Positions 18,646 through 27,688 of a stretch of DNA of 64,000 nt are shown in pieces. The DNA is from Verrucomicrobiia bacterium. Its GTDB lineage: Bacteria > Verrucomicrobiota > Verrucomicrobiia > Limisphaerales > JAEYXS01. The notes beneath the pieces are model-generated. The model saw nothing but the letters and a program-made list of their open reading frames with translations, was not told the origin of the DNA and ran no database searches. The position numbers and the translations under genes were made by a program. Every line of letters starts with the position of its first letter. The stretch's first letter is position 1. The stretch covers positions 124,001 to 188,000 of the forward strand of contig DASWYF010000048.1 of the NCBI GenBank assembly GCA_036405135.1. The letters run 5' to 3'.

Positions 18646-19422
18646 CGCTGCCCCCAAGATGATCCGGTACCAGCCGAAAGCCACGAAGGTGTGTGTCTGG
18701 ACGAACTTCAAAAGCCACTTCACGGTGATGAAGGCGGTGATGGTCGCGGTGATGAATCCCAGTGCAAACAGCACCCAGTCCACCGACCCCAATCCTTCTT
18801 TAGCCACCTGTTTGGCGAAGCTCAACCCACCAGCAGCGATCAACGTGGGGACGCCGAGCAAAAAAGAAAACTCAATAGCCCGCGGACGGCTCAGACCAAG
18901 GATGAGGGCGACGAGAATAGTAGTCCCTGAACGGGAAGCTCCCGGAAAGGCGGCCGCAATCAATTGCGAGACACCGATGGCCAGCGCGATAGCCCATGTG
19001 ATTCGTTCCGAACCTTGTTTACCTTTCAACCAATGCTCAACCGCGATGAACAGGACACCGCCGATCAGGGTGGCCCATGCCACTGGGCCTACCGATTCCG
19101 GCAGTCGCATGCCCAGCTTCTTCAAAATGATGCCTCCGATCCCTGTGACCATAAAAGCGACGATCAGCTTGGAGACGTAATCGAAAGTTTCAGGCTGTTT
19201 CCAGTTGGTGGCCAATTCCTGCAGACGCTGTTTGAAATTCAGGATGACCGCCAGCACGGCTCCGCTTTGAATTCCGACATTGAACAATTCAGATTGGAGA
19301 AAGGGTGAATCGGCATGCAGAAACTTTTCCACGATAAGCAGATGGCCGGTCGAAGATACCGGCAGAAATTCCGTTATCCCTTCCACCACACCCAAAATGA
19401 TCGCTGCCAGCCAGTCTTGCAT
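18622..19422 (-). CDS. uppP: undecaprenyl-diphosphatase (UppP/BacA)
   Basis: This is an integral membrane phosphatase that recycles undecaprenyl pyrophosphate for peptidoglycan and other surface polymers. The N-terminal VEGITEFLPVSSTGHLL motif and the later FPGASRSGTTI motif are the two active-site signatures of the BacA family. Eight or so hydrophobic segments follow in the usual arrangement. The start at 19422 (MQDWLAA) fits the family; a longer frame upstream is unlikely. The 3' end overlaps the AsmA-like gene on the other strand by 24 bp. It is monocistronic. Confidence 0.95.
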   Translation of the reverse strand: MQDWLAAIILGVVEGITEFLPVSSTGHLLIVEKFLHADSPFLQSELFNVGIQSGAVLAVILNFKQRLQELATNWKQPETFDYVSKLIVAFMVTGIGGIILKKLGMRLPESVGPVAWATLIGGVLFIAVEHWLKGKQGSERITWAIALAIGVSQLIAAAFPGASRSGTTILVALILGLSRPRAIEFSFLLGVPTLIAAGGLSFAKQVAKEGLGSVDWVLFALGFITATITAFITVKWLLKFVQTHTFVAFGWYRIILGAALLLFLRG

Positions 19423-19543
19423 GCGGACTTTTAGACGGTAAAAACGCCATGGGCACAAGGCGTATCTTCCCCCATAGGCATTCTCCAAAAATCGAGATTT
19501 TCAAGCGAGAGAACCATGCAGGTTGAAAAGGAGTTTGAATTTA

Positions 19544-19579
19544 CCGGGGCTTTCCCCGTCCAAATCAGCCGCTGATTTG
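19544..19579. promoter_or_regulatory. two small hairpins in the leader of the propeller gene
   Basis: In the divergent space between uppP and the propeller gene, 19544-19557 forms a small hairpin (CGGGG, CTTT loop, CCCCG). Positions 19561-19579 form a perfect 9-bp inverted repeat (CAAATCAGC and GCTGATTTG around one C). These could be an operator or an RNA structure in the leader. No T-run follows, so a terminator is unlikely. Confidence 0.3.
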
Positions 19580-19699
19580 CGCGGGTGGGTGAATTAACCT
19601 AATTTTGCCTCTCGACGCGTTATTGCGGGTTGGGTAGAACAACCGCTCTTTGCCGTTTTCCGTGACCCGTTGCGTCAATGGAACTTTGTGTCAGGTGCC

Positions 19700-22072
19700 A
19701 TGTATAATAATATGAAAGTGTTGTCCCATGTCTGTGCCGCCTTGTGCGCGTTTTCCGTGCTGACCTTGAACGCGCAGGAGCAGCCGAAGCCTAAAGCCAA
19801 GTCTTGGAAAGAGACGAAGGCAGCGGTGTTGCAGGACGACTTCCCTTACACCAAGGCGTGCATCGGCGCGAAGTTCCCCGCGAACAATGACGCGGACAAG
19901 GGTATCGCACTTATTCTTGGCAATGAGGCTTTCGCGTGTTTTGACATGGATTTGCTGCGCGTCTCGGCATGTTGGACGGGGGGGTATATCAAGCCCAAGG
20001 GCGTCACGTTCGATGGTTCTCACGGCGGCCACCCCGTGATCGATGGTGAGCAGCAATTCGGCACGCCTGCTTTGCCCGGTTGGTCCAAGGACGGCGCTTT
20101 CACCGACCCCCGCAAGGAACCGTATGGTCCCCTGCCCAAGGAGATGGGCCGCTTCAAGGGCCTGTATGTCGTGGGCATGGATGTGGTGCTGACCTATGAT
20201 GTTTTCGGTTCCGATGTGGTGGAGCAGATCACCAGCATCGAGAAGGATGGCGCGACGGGTTTTGTCCGCACGCTGAAGCTAGATAAGACGAAGAGCGCAC
20301 TGACGCATCTCGTGGCGGAAGTGCCGGAAGGTAAAGGGCGCATCGATAAGGGTGAAGCGATCGTAGAGGGTGCGAATGGTGTGGTGACCCGCATCGCATT
20401 GGGCAGTGCGCCGAAAGGTGCGACGCTGGAGATCGCGGATAACAATCGCGTGATTCTGAAACTCGCGAAAGGCACCTCTGGTTTGTTCAAGCTGGTGCTC
20501 TGGCGCGGAAATGCGGTGGATGGTGCGAAGTTCGCAGCTTTGACGGAAGGTAAGCCACAGATAGTAGATTACGCCAAGGGTGGTGCGTCCCGCTGGCCGC
20601 AACCCGTGGTGACGAAAGGTGCCTTGGGCACCAGCACGACCCCGGATGGTGCTTACACCACGGATAGCCTGGCGCCGCCCTTCGAGAATCCTTGGAAGCG
20701 TCGCGTGCGTTTCGGTGGCTTTGATTTCTTCGCGGATGGCAAAAGCGCAGCTCTCAGCACTTGGGATGGTGATGTGTGGGTGGTGAGCGGCATCGATGAC
20801 AAGCTGGAGAACCTGCAATGGCGCCGGTTCGCCTCCGGCGGTTTCGAGACGCTGGGCTTGAAGATCGTGAACGGCACCATTTACACGGTGGGCCGCGACG
20901 AGATCACGCGTTACGTGGATGTGAATAAGGACGGTGAAGCCGATTTCTACGAGACGTTTAATAACGACATCACGTCATCACCGGGCTTTCATGAGTTCAC
21001 CTTCGATCTGCAGACTGACAAGCAGGGTAACTTCTACTTCGCTAAGGCGGCTCCCGTGAAAGGTGGAGGTCGTGGCTTCGGTGGCGGTGGCGGCAATGGT
21101 CAGATCAGCGCCAGCGCGGGCACTCTCATGAAGGTGTCCAAGGACGGCAAGAAATATGAAGTGGTGGCAACGGGATTCCGCGCGCCGAACGGTATCGGCG
21201 TCGGTCCTAATGGTGAACTGACGACGGGTGATAACGAAGGTACGTTTGTGGCAGCCTGTCCCATCAATTGGGTAAAGCCGGGTGGTTATTACGGCGTGGA
21301 AGACACGGCGCACAAATCGCCTTTGCCGGAACGGGATGCACCGCTCTGCTGGCTTTCGCATCGTGAATTCGATAACTCTGGTGGCGGTCAAGTGTGGGTG
21401 ACGAGCGATAAATGGGGTCCTTACTCGGGCGAGCTCCTGCACATGTCCTACGGTAAGAGTTCGTTGAATCTCGTGATGCGCGACATGGCGGGCAAGACGC
21501 CGCAAGGTGCGGTGGTGCAGTTCCCGTTGCGCTTTACATCGTCCGCGATGCGGGCGCGTTTCAGCCCGTTGGACGGTCAGCTTTATGTGGCTGGTTTGCG
21601 TGGTTGGCAGACGAGCGCGGCGAAGGACGCCGGTCTGGACCGCGTGCGTTACACAGGCAAGCCGGTTTATTCTGTGACGGGTACGAAGGTGGACAAGGCG
21701 GGCGTGCATCTGACTTTCTCGCAGCCACTGGACCCGAAGGACGCGACGGATCCGCAGAACTTCTCCATCCAGCAATGGAATTACCTGATGAAGTTTGATA
21801 CCGACAAGGTCGTGAACGGCAAACTGACCCGTGGCGAGGCGAAGAGCCCGAACTATGGTGGCCATGAAGTTTCCCGCGATGACGAGTTCAAGCCCGGTCG
21901 CGAAGCTGTGGAAGTGAAGAGCGCGAAGCTCTCCGCCGATGGTAAGACCGTGACGTTGGAATTCGCCAGCTTGAAGCCCGTGAACCAGATGTTGATCAAG
22001 TTCAACCTCGGCACGAAAGATGGGCAGATCATCAAGCAGGATGTGCTGCAGACGATCAATGAAGTGAAGTAA
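19700..22072 (+). CDS. secreted beta-propeller protein with N-terminal DUF6797-like domain
   Basis: The protein of about 790 residues has a signal peptide ending near ...LTLNAQ. The N-terminal third (after PYTKACIGAKF, through ACWTGGYIKPKGVTFDG) resembles the DUF6797-type region that accompanies secreted cytochromes in Verrucomicrobiota; that name is given from memory. The middle third, with GGFDFFADGKSAALSTWDGDVW and GFRAPNGIGVGPNGEL, is a beta-propeller of the sorbosone/glucose dehydrogenase type. The C-terminus is an Ig-like strand region. There is no CXXCH, so haem is supplied by the next gene. The ATG at 19700 has a weak AGGTG upstream; an internal ATG at 19712 gives a tidier signal peptide. 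Confidence 0.75.
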   Translation: MYNNMKVLSHVCAALCAFSVLTLNAQEQPKPKAKSWKETKAAVLQDDFPYTKACIGAKFPANNDADKGIALILGNEAFACFDMDLLRVSACWTGGYIKPKGVTFDGSHGGHPVIDGEQQFGTPALPGWSKDGAFTDPRKEPYGPLPKEMGRFKGLYVVGMDVVLTYDVFGSDVVEQITSIEKDGATGFVRTLKLDKTKSALTHLVAEVPEGKGRIDKGEAIVEGANGVVTRIALGSAPKGATLEIADNNRVILKLAKGTSGLFKLVLWRGNAVDGAKFAALTEGKPQIVDYAKGGASRWPQPVVTKGALGTSTTPDGAYTTDSLAPPFENPWKRRVRFGGFDFFADGKSAALSTWDGDVWVVSGIDDKLENLQWRRFASGGFETLGLKIVNGTIYTVGRDEITRYVDVNKDGEADFYETFNNDITSSPGFHEFTFDLQTDKQGNFYFAKAAPVKGGGRGFGGGGGNGQISASAGTLMKVSKDGKKYEVVATGFRAPNGIGVGPNGELTTGDNEGTFVAACPINWVKPGGYYGVEDTAHKSPLPERDAPLCWLSHREFDNSGGGQVWVTSDKWGPYSGELLHMSYGKSSLNLVMRDMAGKTPQGAVVQFPLRFTSSAMRARFSPLDGQLYVAGLRGWQTSAAKDAGLDRVRYTGKPVYSVTGTKVDKAGVHLTFSQPLDPKDATDPQNFSIQQWNYLMKFDTDKVVNGKLTRGEAKSPNYGGHEVSRDDEFKPGREAVEVKSAKLSADGKTVTLEFASLKPVNQMLIKFNLGTKDGQIIKQDVLQTINEVK

Positions 22073-22101
22073 GTCTGAGTTCGAAGCTTAAGATTACGGA
22101 A

Positions 22102-22153
22102 GGCCGGGGAGTGCCTCCTCTCCCCGGCCCTCTCCTCCGACAGCGGAGGAGAG
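22102..22153. repeat. tandem perfect hairpins between the propeller and cytochrome genes
   Basis: Two adjacent perfect stems are visible. The first has arms GGCCGGGGAG and CTCCCCGGCC (22102-22129). The second has arms CTCTCCTCC and GGAGGAGAG around GACAGC (22130-22153). The right part resembles the element at 42899-42918. They lie 30-80 bp after the propeller stop and could stabilise or attenuate the mRNA before the cytochrome gene. The rest of the 242-bp gap shows no open frame of note. Confidence 0.65.
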
Positions 22154-22314
22154 GGTGATGAGCCGCTCGTGCATTTGTATGCTTGGATGAATCGGGCAGG
22201 TTTGGCGGATTGATTTTTGAACGGTGATGAAGTGCAACCGGTGCTTCATCGTCGAATGGACAGGAAAACACAACGGGGCCGCCTTCATGCACGCGGCCTC
22301 GCGGTAAGCAACGC

Positions 22315-24288
22315 ATGCAGTTCGTGATGACATTGAAGCAAACCTTGGGGCTCGCCTTGGCCCTGTTAACGCTCAGTCAGGGCCGCGCCGTCGCGCAAGA
22401 AACGCCGAAGACCGAGCCCGGACTGATGGTGACCTTTACCGCAGATGGCGTCACCGATGCCACCACATTCCAGAACGTCTGGCTCTTCTCCGAGAGCGGC
22501 AAGCCAGTGACGCCGTTTCTGAATCCTGGCAAGTTCACCGCCACTTGGGATGGTTTCATTTCCGTGGATCTGCGAGACAACTATACGTTCAAGGCCGAGC
22601 TGAACGGCACCGTGAAGATCGAGGTGAACACGAATGTGGTCCTCGAAGCGACGGCGGCTAGCAGCGTCAGCGAGCCCAGCAAACGCGCACGTTTGAACAA
22701 AGGCCTCAATCCTATCAAGGTCATTTACACCGCGCCAGATGCCGGTGATGCGTATCTGCGCTTGGAATGGTCCACAGCGGACTTCGCGTTTGAGCCGTTG
22801 CCCGTCAGTGTGCTGAGCCACACGCCGGGTGGAGAAGCCTTAGTGAAAGGCACGCAGCTTCGCTTGGGCCGTGAACTGTTCATCGAAAACCGTTGCGTGA
22901 AGTGCCATGTGGGGCCTTCAGCCGCCACGTTGCCGGACCTCGCGCTCGATGCGCCAGATTTCAAGGGCATCGGTTCGCGACGTAACTTCGACTGGCTCGC
23001 GCACTGGATCGAGAATCCGAAAGCCAGCCGTGCGCTCGCGCAGATGCCGAAGATGGTTCACGGCGCGACTGCAAAAGCAGACGCCGATGCTATGGCTGCC
23101 TATCTTTCTTCCCTGAAAGACGCTGCTCCGGCGGGTGCTGAGCCTGCGGTCGATCTGGCGGTGAAGGGTGGCAAGTTGTTCGAGAGCCTGCATTGCGTGG
23201 CGTGCCACGTTTCTCCAACGGATGGCAAAGATGATCCGAAGAAGATCGCGCTGAAACAGGTGAAGCAGAAGTTTACGCCGGGTGATCTCGCGAAGTTCCT
23301 GCAAAAACCCACGGAACATTATGAGTGGATCCGCATGCCGAACTTCCACTTGAAGCCGGAAGAAGCGAATGAACTTGCTGCGTTCCTGAATTCCAAGGCA
23401 GATGCGGCGAACAATCGCCCTGCTCCAGCTGCTGATGCCATCGCGCGCGGCAAACAGCTCGTCACCACGGTCGGTTGCTTGAGCTGCCACAGCGGCACGG
23501 ATGACAATAAATTCGCTGGCAAACGCTTTGGCGAACTGGCGGCGGACAAGTGGACAGGCGGTTGCCTCTCGGAAACAGATAATGGCAAAGCTCCGTTCTT
23601 CGCCTTCAAGAAGGAAGAGCGTGAAGCGTTGCAGGCATTTGCGAAAACGGATCGCACCTCGCTCAAGCGTCATGTGCCCATGGAGTTCGCCGAACGTCAT
23701 GCGCGCAATCTGAACTGCACCGAGTGCCATGGTAAGTTCGAGGGCTTCCCGGTGTTCAATGTCCTCGGTGGCAAGCTGCGTCCGGAGTGGGCCACGCGCT
23801 TCATCGCCGGTGAAGTGGATTACAAGCCGCGCCCGTGGATCGAAGGCCGCATGCCGGGCTTCCCGAAATATGCGGAAGGTGTGGCACACGGTCTGGCCGC
23901 ACAACATGGCTTGCCTGCTAAGTCGCCGACGGAACCGGCCATCGACAAGGCGCTTGCCGAGACGGGCCGTCAGTTGATCGGCACGGATGGCGGCTTCTCC
24001 TGCATCGCCTGCCATGCCATCGGCAAGCTCGGCGCCACTCAGGTGTTCGAGAGCGCCGGTATCAATCTCGCCTACACTGGTGAGCGTTTGCTGCCGAACT
24101 TCTTCCATCGCTGGTTGCAGAACCCGTTGCGTATCGATCCGCAGACGAAGATGCCGGTCTATTTCGATCAGGGGAACAGCCCGCTGACGGACGTGCTCGA
24201 AGGCAAAGCGGACAAGCAGATCGAGGCGCTGTGGCAATACATCCGTCAGGGCAAGGACATGCCGATGCCGAAGGATGCACAACAGTAA
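22315..24288 (+). CDS. secreted PA14-domain pentahaem cytochrome c
   Basis: The 657-residue protein has a signal peptide (to about residue 28) and a PA14-like carbohydrate-binding domain (about 35-155). Five c-type haem motifs follow: CVKCH (194), CVACH (294), CLSCH (388), CTECH (468) and CIACH (563). The PA14 plus multiple cytochrome modules arrangement is found in Planctomycetota and Verrucomicrobiota surface proteins. With the preceding propeller protein it plausibly oxidises sugars or related alcohols outside the cytoplasm and passes electrons to the respiratory chain; this is inference. The ATG at 22315 was taken; an ATG at 22327 is equally possible. A strong terminator follows at 24306. 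Confidence 0.85.
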   Translation: MQFVMTLKQTLGLALALLTLSQGRAVAQETPKTEPGLMVTFTADGVTDATTFQNVWLFSESGKPVTPFLNPGKFTATWDGFISVDLRDNYTFKAELNGTVKIEVNTNVVLEATAASSVSEPSKRARLNKGLNPIKVIYTAPDAGDAYLRLEWSTADFAFEPLPVSVLSHTPGGEALVKGTQLRLGRELFIENRCVKCHVGPSAATLPDLALDAPDFKGIGSRRNFDWLAHWIENPKASRALAQMPKMVHGATAKADADAMAAYLSSLKDAAPAGAEPAVDLAVKGGKLFESLHCVACHVSPTDGKDDPKKIALKQVKQKFTPGDLAKFLQKPTEHYEWIRMPNFHLKPEEANELAAFLNSKADAANNRPAPAADAIARGKQLVTTVGCLSCHSGTDDNKFAGKRFGELAADKWTGGCLSETDNGKAPFFAFKKEEREALQAFAKTDRTSLKRHVPMEFAERHARNLNCTECHGKFEGFPVFNVLGGKLRPEWATRFIAGEVDYKPRPWIEGRMPGFPKYAEGVAHGLAAQHGLPAKSPTEPAIDKALAETGRQLIGTDGGFSCIACHAIGKLGATQVFESAGINLAYTGERLLPNFFHRWLQNPLRIDPQTKMPVYFDQGNSPLTDVLEGKADKQIEALWQYIRQGKDMPMPKDAQQ

Positions 24289-24305
24289 GGGTGAATGATT
24301 TCAGA

Positions 24306-24339
24306 GGCGGCCGAGGGGATTTCTCTCGGCCGCCTTTTT
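24306..24339 (+). terminator. rho-independent terminator after the pentahaem cytochrome gene
   Basis: A perfect 10-bp stem (GGCGGCCGAG and CTCGGCCGCC) with a 9-nt loop is followed by TTTTT. It begins 17 bp after the stop codon. Confidence 0.9.
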
Positions 24340-24349
24340 GCGTTTGGGA

Positions 24350-24558
24350 TTGGCCCAAAGGGCCAAAAGAATCCAGCCCAAGGCAGACATCTTAATGTCT
24401 GCCTTGGGTTAAATGAAGTTATGAGGACGCGGCCTGAATGGCCGCCAGACATTCTAGTGTCCCTTCAGGACACATCTATTTTTATTCGACAACCCAAGGC
24501 AACGTCCGCATGAGGCGAACGTTGCCCTGGGCTGAAATCTGTTGGCCCTTTGGGCCAA
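24350..24558. repeat. 209-bp nested palindromic element
   Basis: The element is bounded by inverted 17-bp identical ends, each itself palindromic (TTGGCCCAAAGGGCCAA). The similarity between the ends extends inward to 32 of the first 36 bases. Inside are a perfect 14-bp stem with a 4-nt loop (24377-24408, arm CCCAAGGCAGACAT), a GTGTCC/GGACAC hairpin, and an 8-bp GGCAACGT/ACGTTGCC stem. No protein is encoded. It looks like a non-autonomous dispersed element or a REP/BIME-like structure. Confidence 0.7.
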
Positions 24559-24820
24559 TGTTCATACCCAGAATTCATAGGAGGGTACAGAACTTTTCGC
24601 GCTTAACGGCACGGAAAAAAGGCTCGAAAATTCATCTGAAACGACCCAAAAACCAGGTGGTTTTTCTGAGGGTTTGTGTGGGTTTTACGCGATGAATGGG
24701 GGACTTTGCCGTTGACAGTCAGGGGCTCCAAGGTTGTCAATAAACGCGTTACCGAGAGCCTTGGCGAAGGGGCATTTTGCGCCTGCGCGCGGAGCTTTCA
24801 TCAATTTTTAAAGGGTCACC
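24559..24820 (+). other. non-coding leader before the Gfo/Idh gene
   Basis: No open frame or RNA family is recognisable here. A TTGACA at 24712-24717 is followed 17 bases later by TGTCAA, which together form an inverted repeat and may be a promoter -35 region or an operator. No convincing -10 box is visible at the right distance. Confidence 0.3.
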
Positions 24821-25942
24821 ATGAGCAAAAAACTGAATGTAGCGATCGTCGGTCTGGGCTTCGGGGCGGAATTCATCCCCCTCTGGCAGAAACATCCGCA
24901 CACCACCTGCTACGCCATCTGCCAGCGTGACCCGAAGAAGCTGGATACCATCGGCGATTACTTCGGCGTGGAGACGCGCTACACCGATTACGCCGAGATG
25001 TTGAAGGACCCGAACATCGACGCCGTGCATATCAATTCGCCCATTCCCGATCACGCGTGGATGTCCATCGCGGCATTGAAGGCCGGCAAGCACGTCGCCT
25101 GCACCGTGCCGATGGCCACCAGCATCGCGGACTGCAAAAAGATCGTGGACCTCGTGAAGCAGACCGGCCTGAAATACATGATGATGGAGACGGTGGTCTA
25201 TGCCCGCGAATACCTCTTCATGAAGGAACTGCTGGATAATGGTGAACTCGGCAAGCTGCAGTTCGTGCAAGCGAGCCATCAGCAGGACATGGACGGCTGG
25301 CCGAATTACTGGCCGGGCCTCCCGCCGATGTGGTATGCGACCCATTGCGTCGGCCCGGTGGCGGGCTTGATCGGCAAACCGGCGGAATACGTGAGCTGCT
25401 TCGGCTCCGGCACCATCCGCAAGGACCTGATCAAACAATACGGCTCACCCTTCGCCGTGGAGACCGCGCACATCAAGTTTAAGGACACGGATGTGAACGC
25501 CCGCATCATCCGCAGCCTCTTCGATACCGCCCGCCAATATCGCGAAAGCATCGATGTGTATGGCGACAAGAAGTCTGTGGAATGGCCTCTGGTGGAGCAT
25601 GAACCGCTCATCGTCCATACCGCCAAGAAGCCGGAACCGAAGATTCCGAAGCCGGTGAAATGCCCGGACTTCGCCAAGCGCCTGCCCAAGAGCATCGCGA
25701 AATACACGACCCAAGGTGTTTACGATTCTTCCAAGAAGACGCATTTGAGCTTCACCCAAGGCAGCGGACATGGCGGCAGCCATCCGCACTTGGCGAACGA
25801 ATTCGCGAATGCTTTGGCCGAAGACCGCGAACCGTTCCCGAACGCGAAACAGTCCGCCAACTGGACCTGCGTAGGCCTGTGCGCCCATGAATCCGCCCTG
25901 AAAGGCGGCAAAATCGTGAATCTGCCTAAGTTTACGCTTTGA
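24821..25942 (+). CDS. Gfo/Idh/MocA-family oxidoreductase with altered active-site motif
   Basis: The 373-residue protein has an N-terminal Rossmann fold (VAIVGLGFGAEF, residues 7-18) and a C-terminal alpha/beta dimerisation domain typical of Gfo/Idh/MocA enzymes, which oxidise or epimerise sugars and inositols with NAD(P). The usual C-E-K-P motif is replaced by C94-T-V-P97 (HVACTVPMATS), so the catalytic lysine is missing. There is no signal peptide, so the protein is cytoplasmic. The MFS transporter gene follows after 51 bp and probably supplies its substrate. Catalytic activity in the usual sense is doubtful; a changed mechanism or a binding role is possible. Confidence 0.85.
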   Translation: MSKKLNVAIVGLGFGAEFIPLWQKHPHTTCYAICQRDPKKLDTIGDYFGVETRYTDYAEMLKDPNIDAVHINSPIPDHAWMSIAALKAGKHVACTVPMATSIADCKKIVDLVKQTGLKYMMMETVVYAREYLFMKELLDNGELGKLQFVQASHQQDMDGWPNYWPGLPPMWYATHCVGPVAGLIGKPAEYVSCFGSGTIRKDLIKQYGSPFAVETAHIKFKDTDVNARIIRSLFDTARQYRESIDVYGDKKSVEWPLVEHEPLIVHTAKKPEPKIPKPVKCPDFAKRLPKSIAKYTTQGVYDSSKKTHLSFTQGSGHGGSHPHLANEFANALAEDREPFPNAKQSANWTCVGLCAHESALKGGKIVNLPKFTL

Positions 25943-25993
25943 GTTTAGCCCGAGGTAGGGCATAAACTGCCGCCTCGAACCCAAGAACACACT

Positions 25994-27547
25994 ATGTCAG
26001 CAAAAACTGAAGGTACAGTACCTAATGCAAGTCGTCTGCTTTGGGCAGGCTTTATGGCCATTTTGGCAGCCGGTGTCGGCTTCGCCATCCGTGGTGGCAT
26101 CTTCGATAACTGGGGCAAAGAATTCGGCTTCACGGCCACCCAACTTGGTGCGATCGGCGGTGCCGGTTTCACGGGCTTCTGCTTCGGCATCATCATCGGC
26201 GGCGTGATCGTGGACAAGATCGGTTACGGCAAACTGGTCGTAGCGGCTTTCGTCTGCCACGTGCTGTCGGCTTTTGTGACGTTTGGCGCGACGGGACCAG
26301 AGAATGCTGAACGAATGCTGACGTGGGGTATGTTCATCTTCGCCTTTGCGAACGGCACGCTGGAAGCCGTGGCGAATCCGCTAGTGGCGACGATTTTCCC
26401 CAATAACCGCACACATTATCTGAACATCCTGCACGCTTCCTGGCCTGCAGGTATGGTGATCGGTGCCGTGGCCGGCTGGATCTTGGACGACAAGATGCAA
26501 GTGGGCTGGAAGATGCAGTTGGCGCTCTACCTTATCCCGACTATCGCCTACGGCGTTATGTTCTTCGGTCAATCTTTCCCGAAATCGGAAGCGTCTGAGA
26601 AGGGCGCCAGCTTGGGCGAGATGTTCAAGTCTGTGGGTATCTTGGGCGCGTTGGTGGTTTGCTACCTGCTCTCCCTCTTCTTCGCGGGCAACCTTGGTCT
26701 GCCAGCAGCGGCTGCTTATGGTATCGCTGGTGTGCTGTTGGTCGCGGTCGGTGTGATCACCAAGTTCTCCATGGGCTCTATCCTTCTGTTCGTGCTGTTC
26801 ATCACGCACGCCATGGTCGGTGCCGTTGAGTTGGGCACGGACGGCTGGATCCAGAACATCACGGGCAACCTGTTCACCTCTGAGCAGGGCAAGTATCTCT
26901 TCATCTGGACCTCGGCCATCATGTTCGGCCTGCGCTTCTGCGCACACTGGATTGAGAAGACGTTGAAGCTGTCTCCGGTGGGTCTTTTGCTGGTTTGCGC
27001 TATCCTCGGCGTGGTGGGCCTGCAACTCGCCAGCATCATGGACACCTTCGTCATGGCACTCATCGCTTTGGGCGTTTACGCCGTGGGCAAGACCTTCTTC
27101 TGGCCGACTATGTTGGCCGTGGTTGGTGACCGCTTCCCGCGCTCTGGCGCTGTGGCCATGTCCATCATGGGCGGCATCGGCATGTTGTCCGCCGGTTTGA
27201 TCGGTGGTCCTGGCTTGGGCTACTCCAAAGACCGCTTCGCTGCTGAAGAGCTGAAGACCACGAATCCGGCGGTCTATGAGACGGTCAAGGCTGAGAAGCC
27301 GTCCAAGTTCCTGTTCTTCGCGGAAGTGAACGCCATCGACGGCACCAAGCTCGCTGCGGCCAAGGAAGCCAAGGAGCGCACTCCGGAGCAGACAGCCATC
27401 GTGACGGCTGACCAAAAGGGCGACCGCAAGACGCTGAAGGCTGACTCTGCTATTCCGGCGGCTATGGCGGTCATTTACCTGCTCATCTTGCTCTACTTCA
27501 AGTCTATCGGCGGCTACAAGGCGCTGAAGCTCGAAGAAGAGAAGTAA
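25994..27547 (+). CDS. MFS transporter, FHS/sugar-symporter-like
   Basis: The 517-residue protein has about twelve membrane segments. The [14 protein letters not shown] loop between segments 2 and 3 is the MFS signature loop. [18 protein letters not shown] in segment 4 and its loop, with [11 protein letters not shown] after it, resembles the fucose/glucose-galactose permease (FHS) branch. An unusual soluble insertion of about 80 residues rich in Ala, Lys and Glu lies before the last segment. It is co-oriented with the Gfo/Idh gene and followed by a strong terminator. The substrate is probably a sugar or polyol, by context. Confidence 0.85.
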   Translation: MSAKTEGTVPNASRLLWAGFMAILAAGVGFAIRGGIFDNWGKEFGFTATQLGAIGGAGFTGFCFGIIIGGVIVDKIGYGKLVVAAFVCHVLSAFVTFGATGPENAERMLTWGMFIFAFANGTLEAVANPLVATIFPNNRTHYLNILHASWPAGMVIGAVAGWILDDKMQVGWKMQLALYLIPTIAYGVMFFGQSFPKSEASEKGASLGEMFKSVGILGALVVCYLLSLFFAGNLGLPAAAAYGIAGVLLVAVGVITKFSMGSILLFVLFITHAMVGAVELGTDGWIQNITGNLFTSEQGKYLFIWTSAIMFGLRFCAHWIEKTLKLSPVGLLLVCAILGVVGLQLASIMDTFVMALIALGVYAVGKTFFWPTMLAVVGDRFPRSGAVAMSIMGGIGMLSAGLIGGPGLGYSKDRFAAEELKTTNPAVYETVKAEKPSKFLFFAEVNAIDGTKLAAAKEAKERTPEQTAIVTADQKGDRKTLKADSAIPAAMAVIYLLILLYFKSIGGYKALKLEEEK

Positions 27548-27575
27548 GCAGACCTAGAATCCTGAACCAAATCTC

Positions 27576-27602
27576 AAAGGCGGCTCTTCGGAGCCGCCTT
27601 TT
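27576..27602 (+). terminator. rho-independent terminator after the MFS gene
   Basis: A perfect 11-bp stem (AAAGGCGGCTC and GAGCCGCCTTT) closes on a stable TTCG tetraloop and is followed by a T-rich tract. Confidence 0.93.
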
Positions 27603-27688
27603 TCTTTTTCGTTAACGCCCGAAATACTTTCGTAATATCTTGCCCTTGCGCTGTTGCGTGAGGCGGCTGCTTTTCCTAGTCTTAGTCC

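Noticed and set aside
22918-24282. 454-residue open frame opposite the pentahaem cytochrome gene
   Set aside because: The cytochrome frame has five haem motifs and a signal peptide, whereas the antisense product has neither domain nor leader.
26381-27415. 344-residue open frame opposite the MFS gene
   Set aside because: It is antisense to membrane segments and gives a very His/Gln/Glu-rich product typical of shadow frames.
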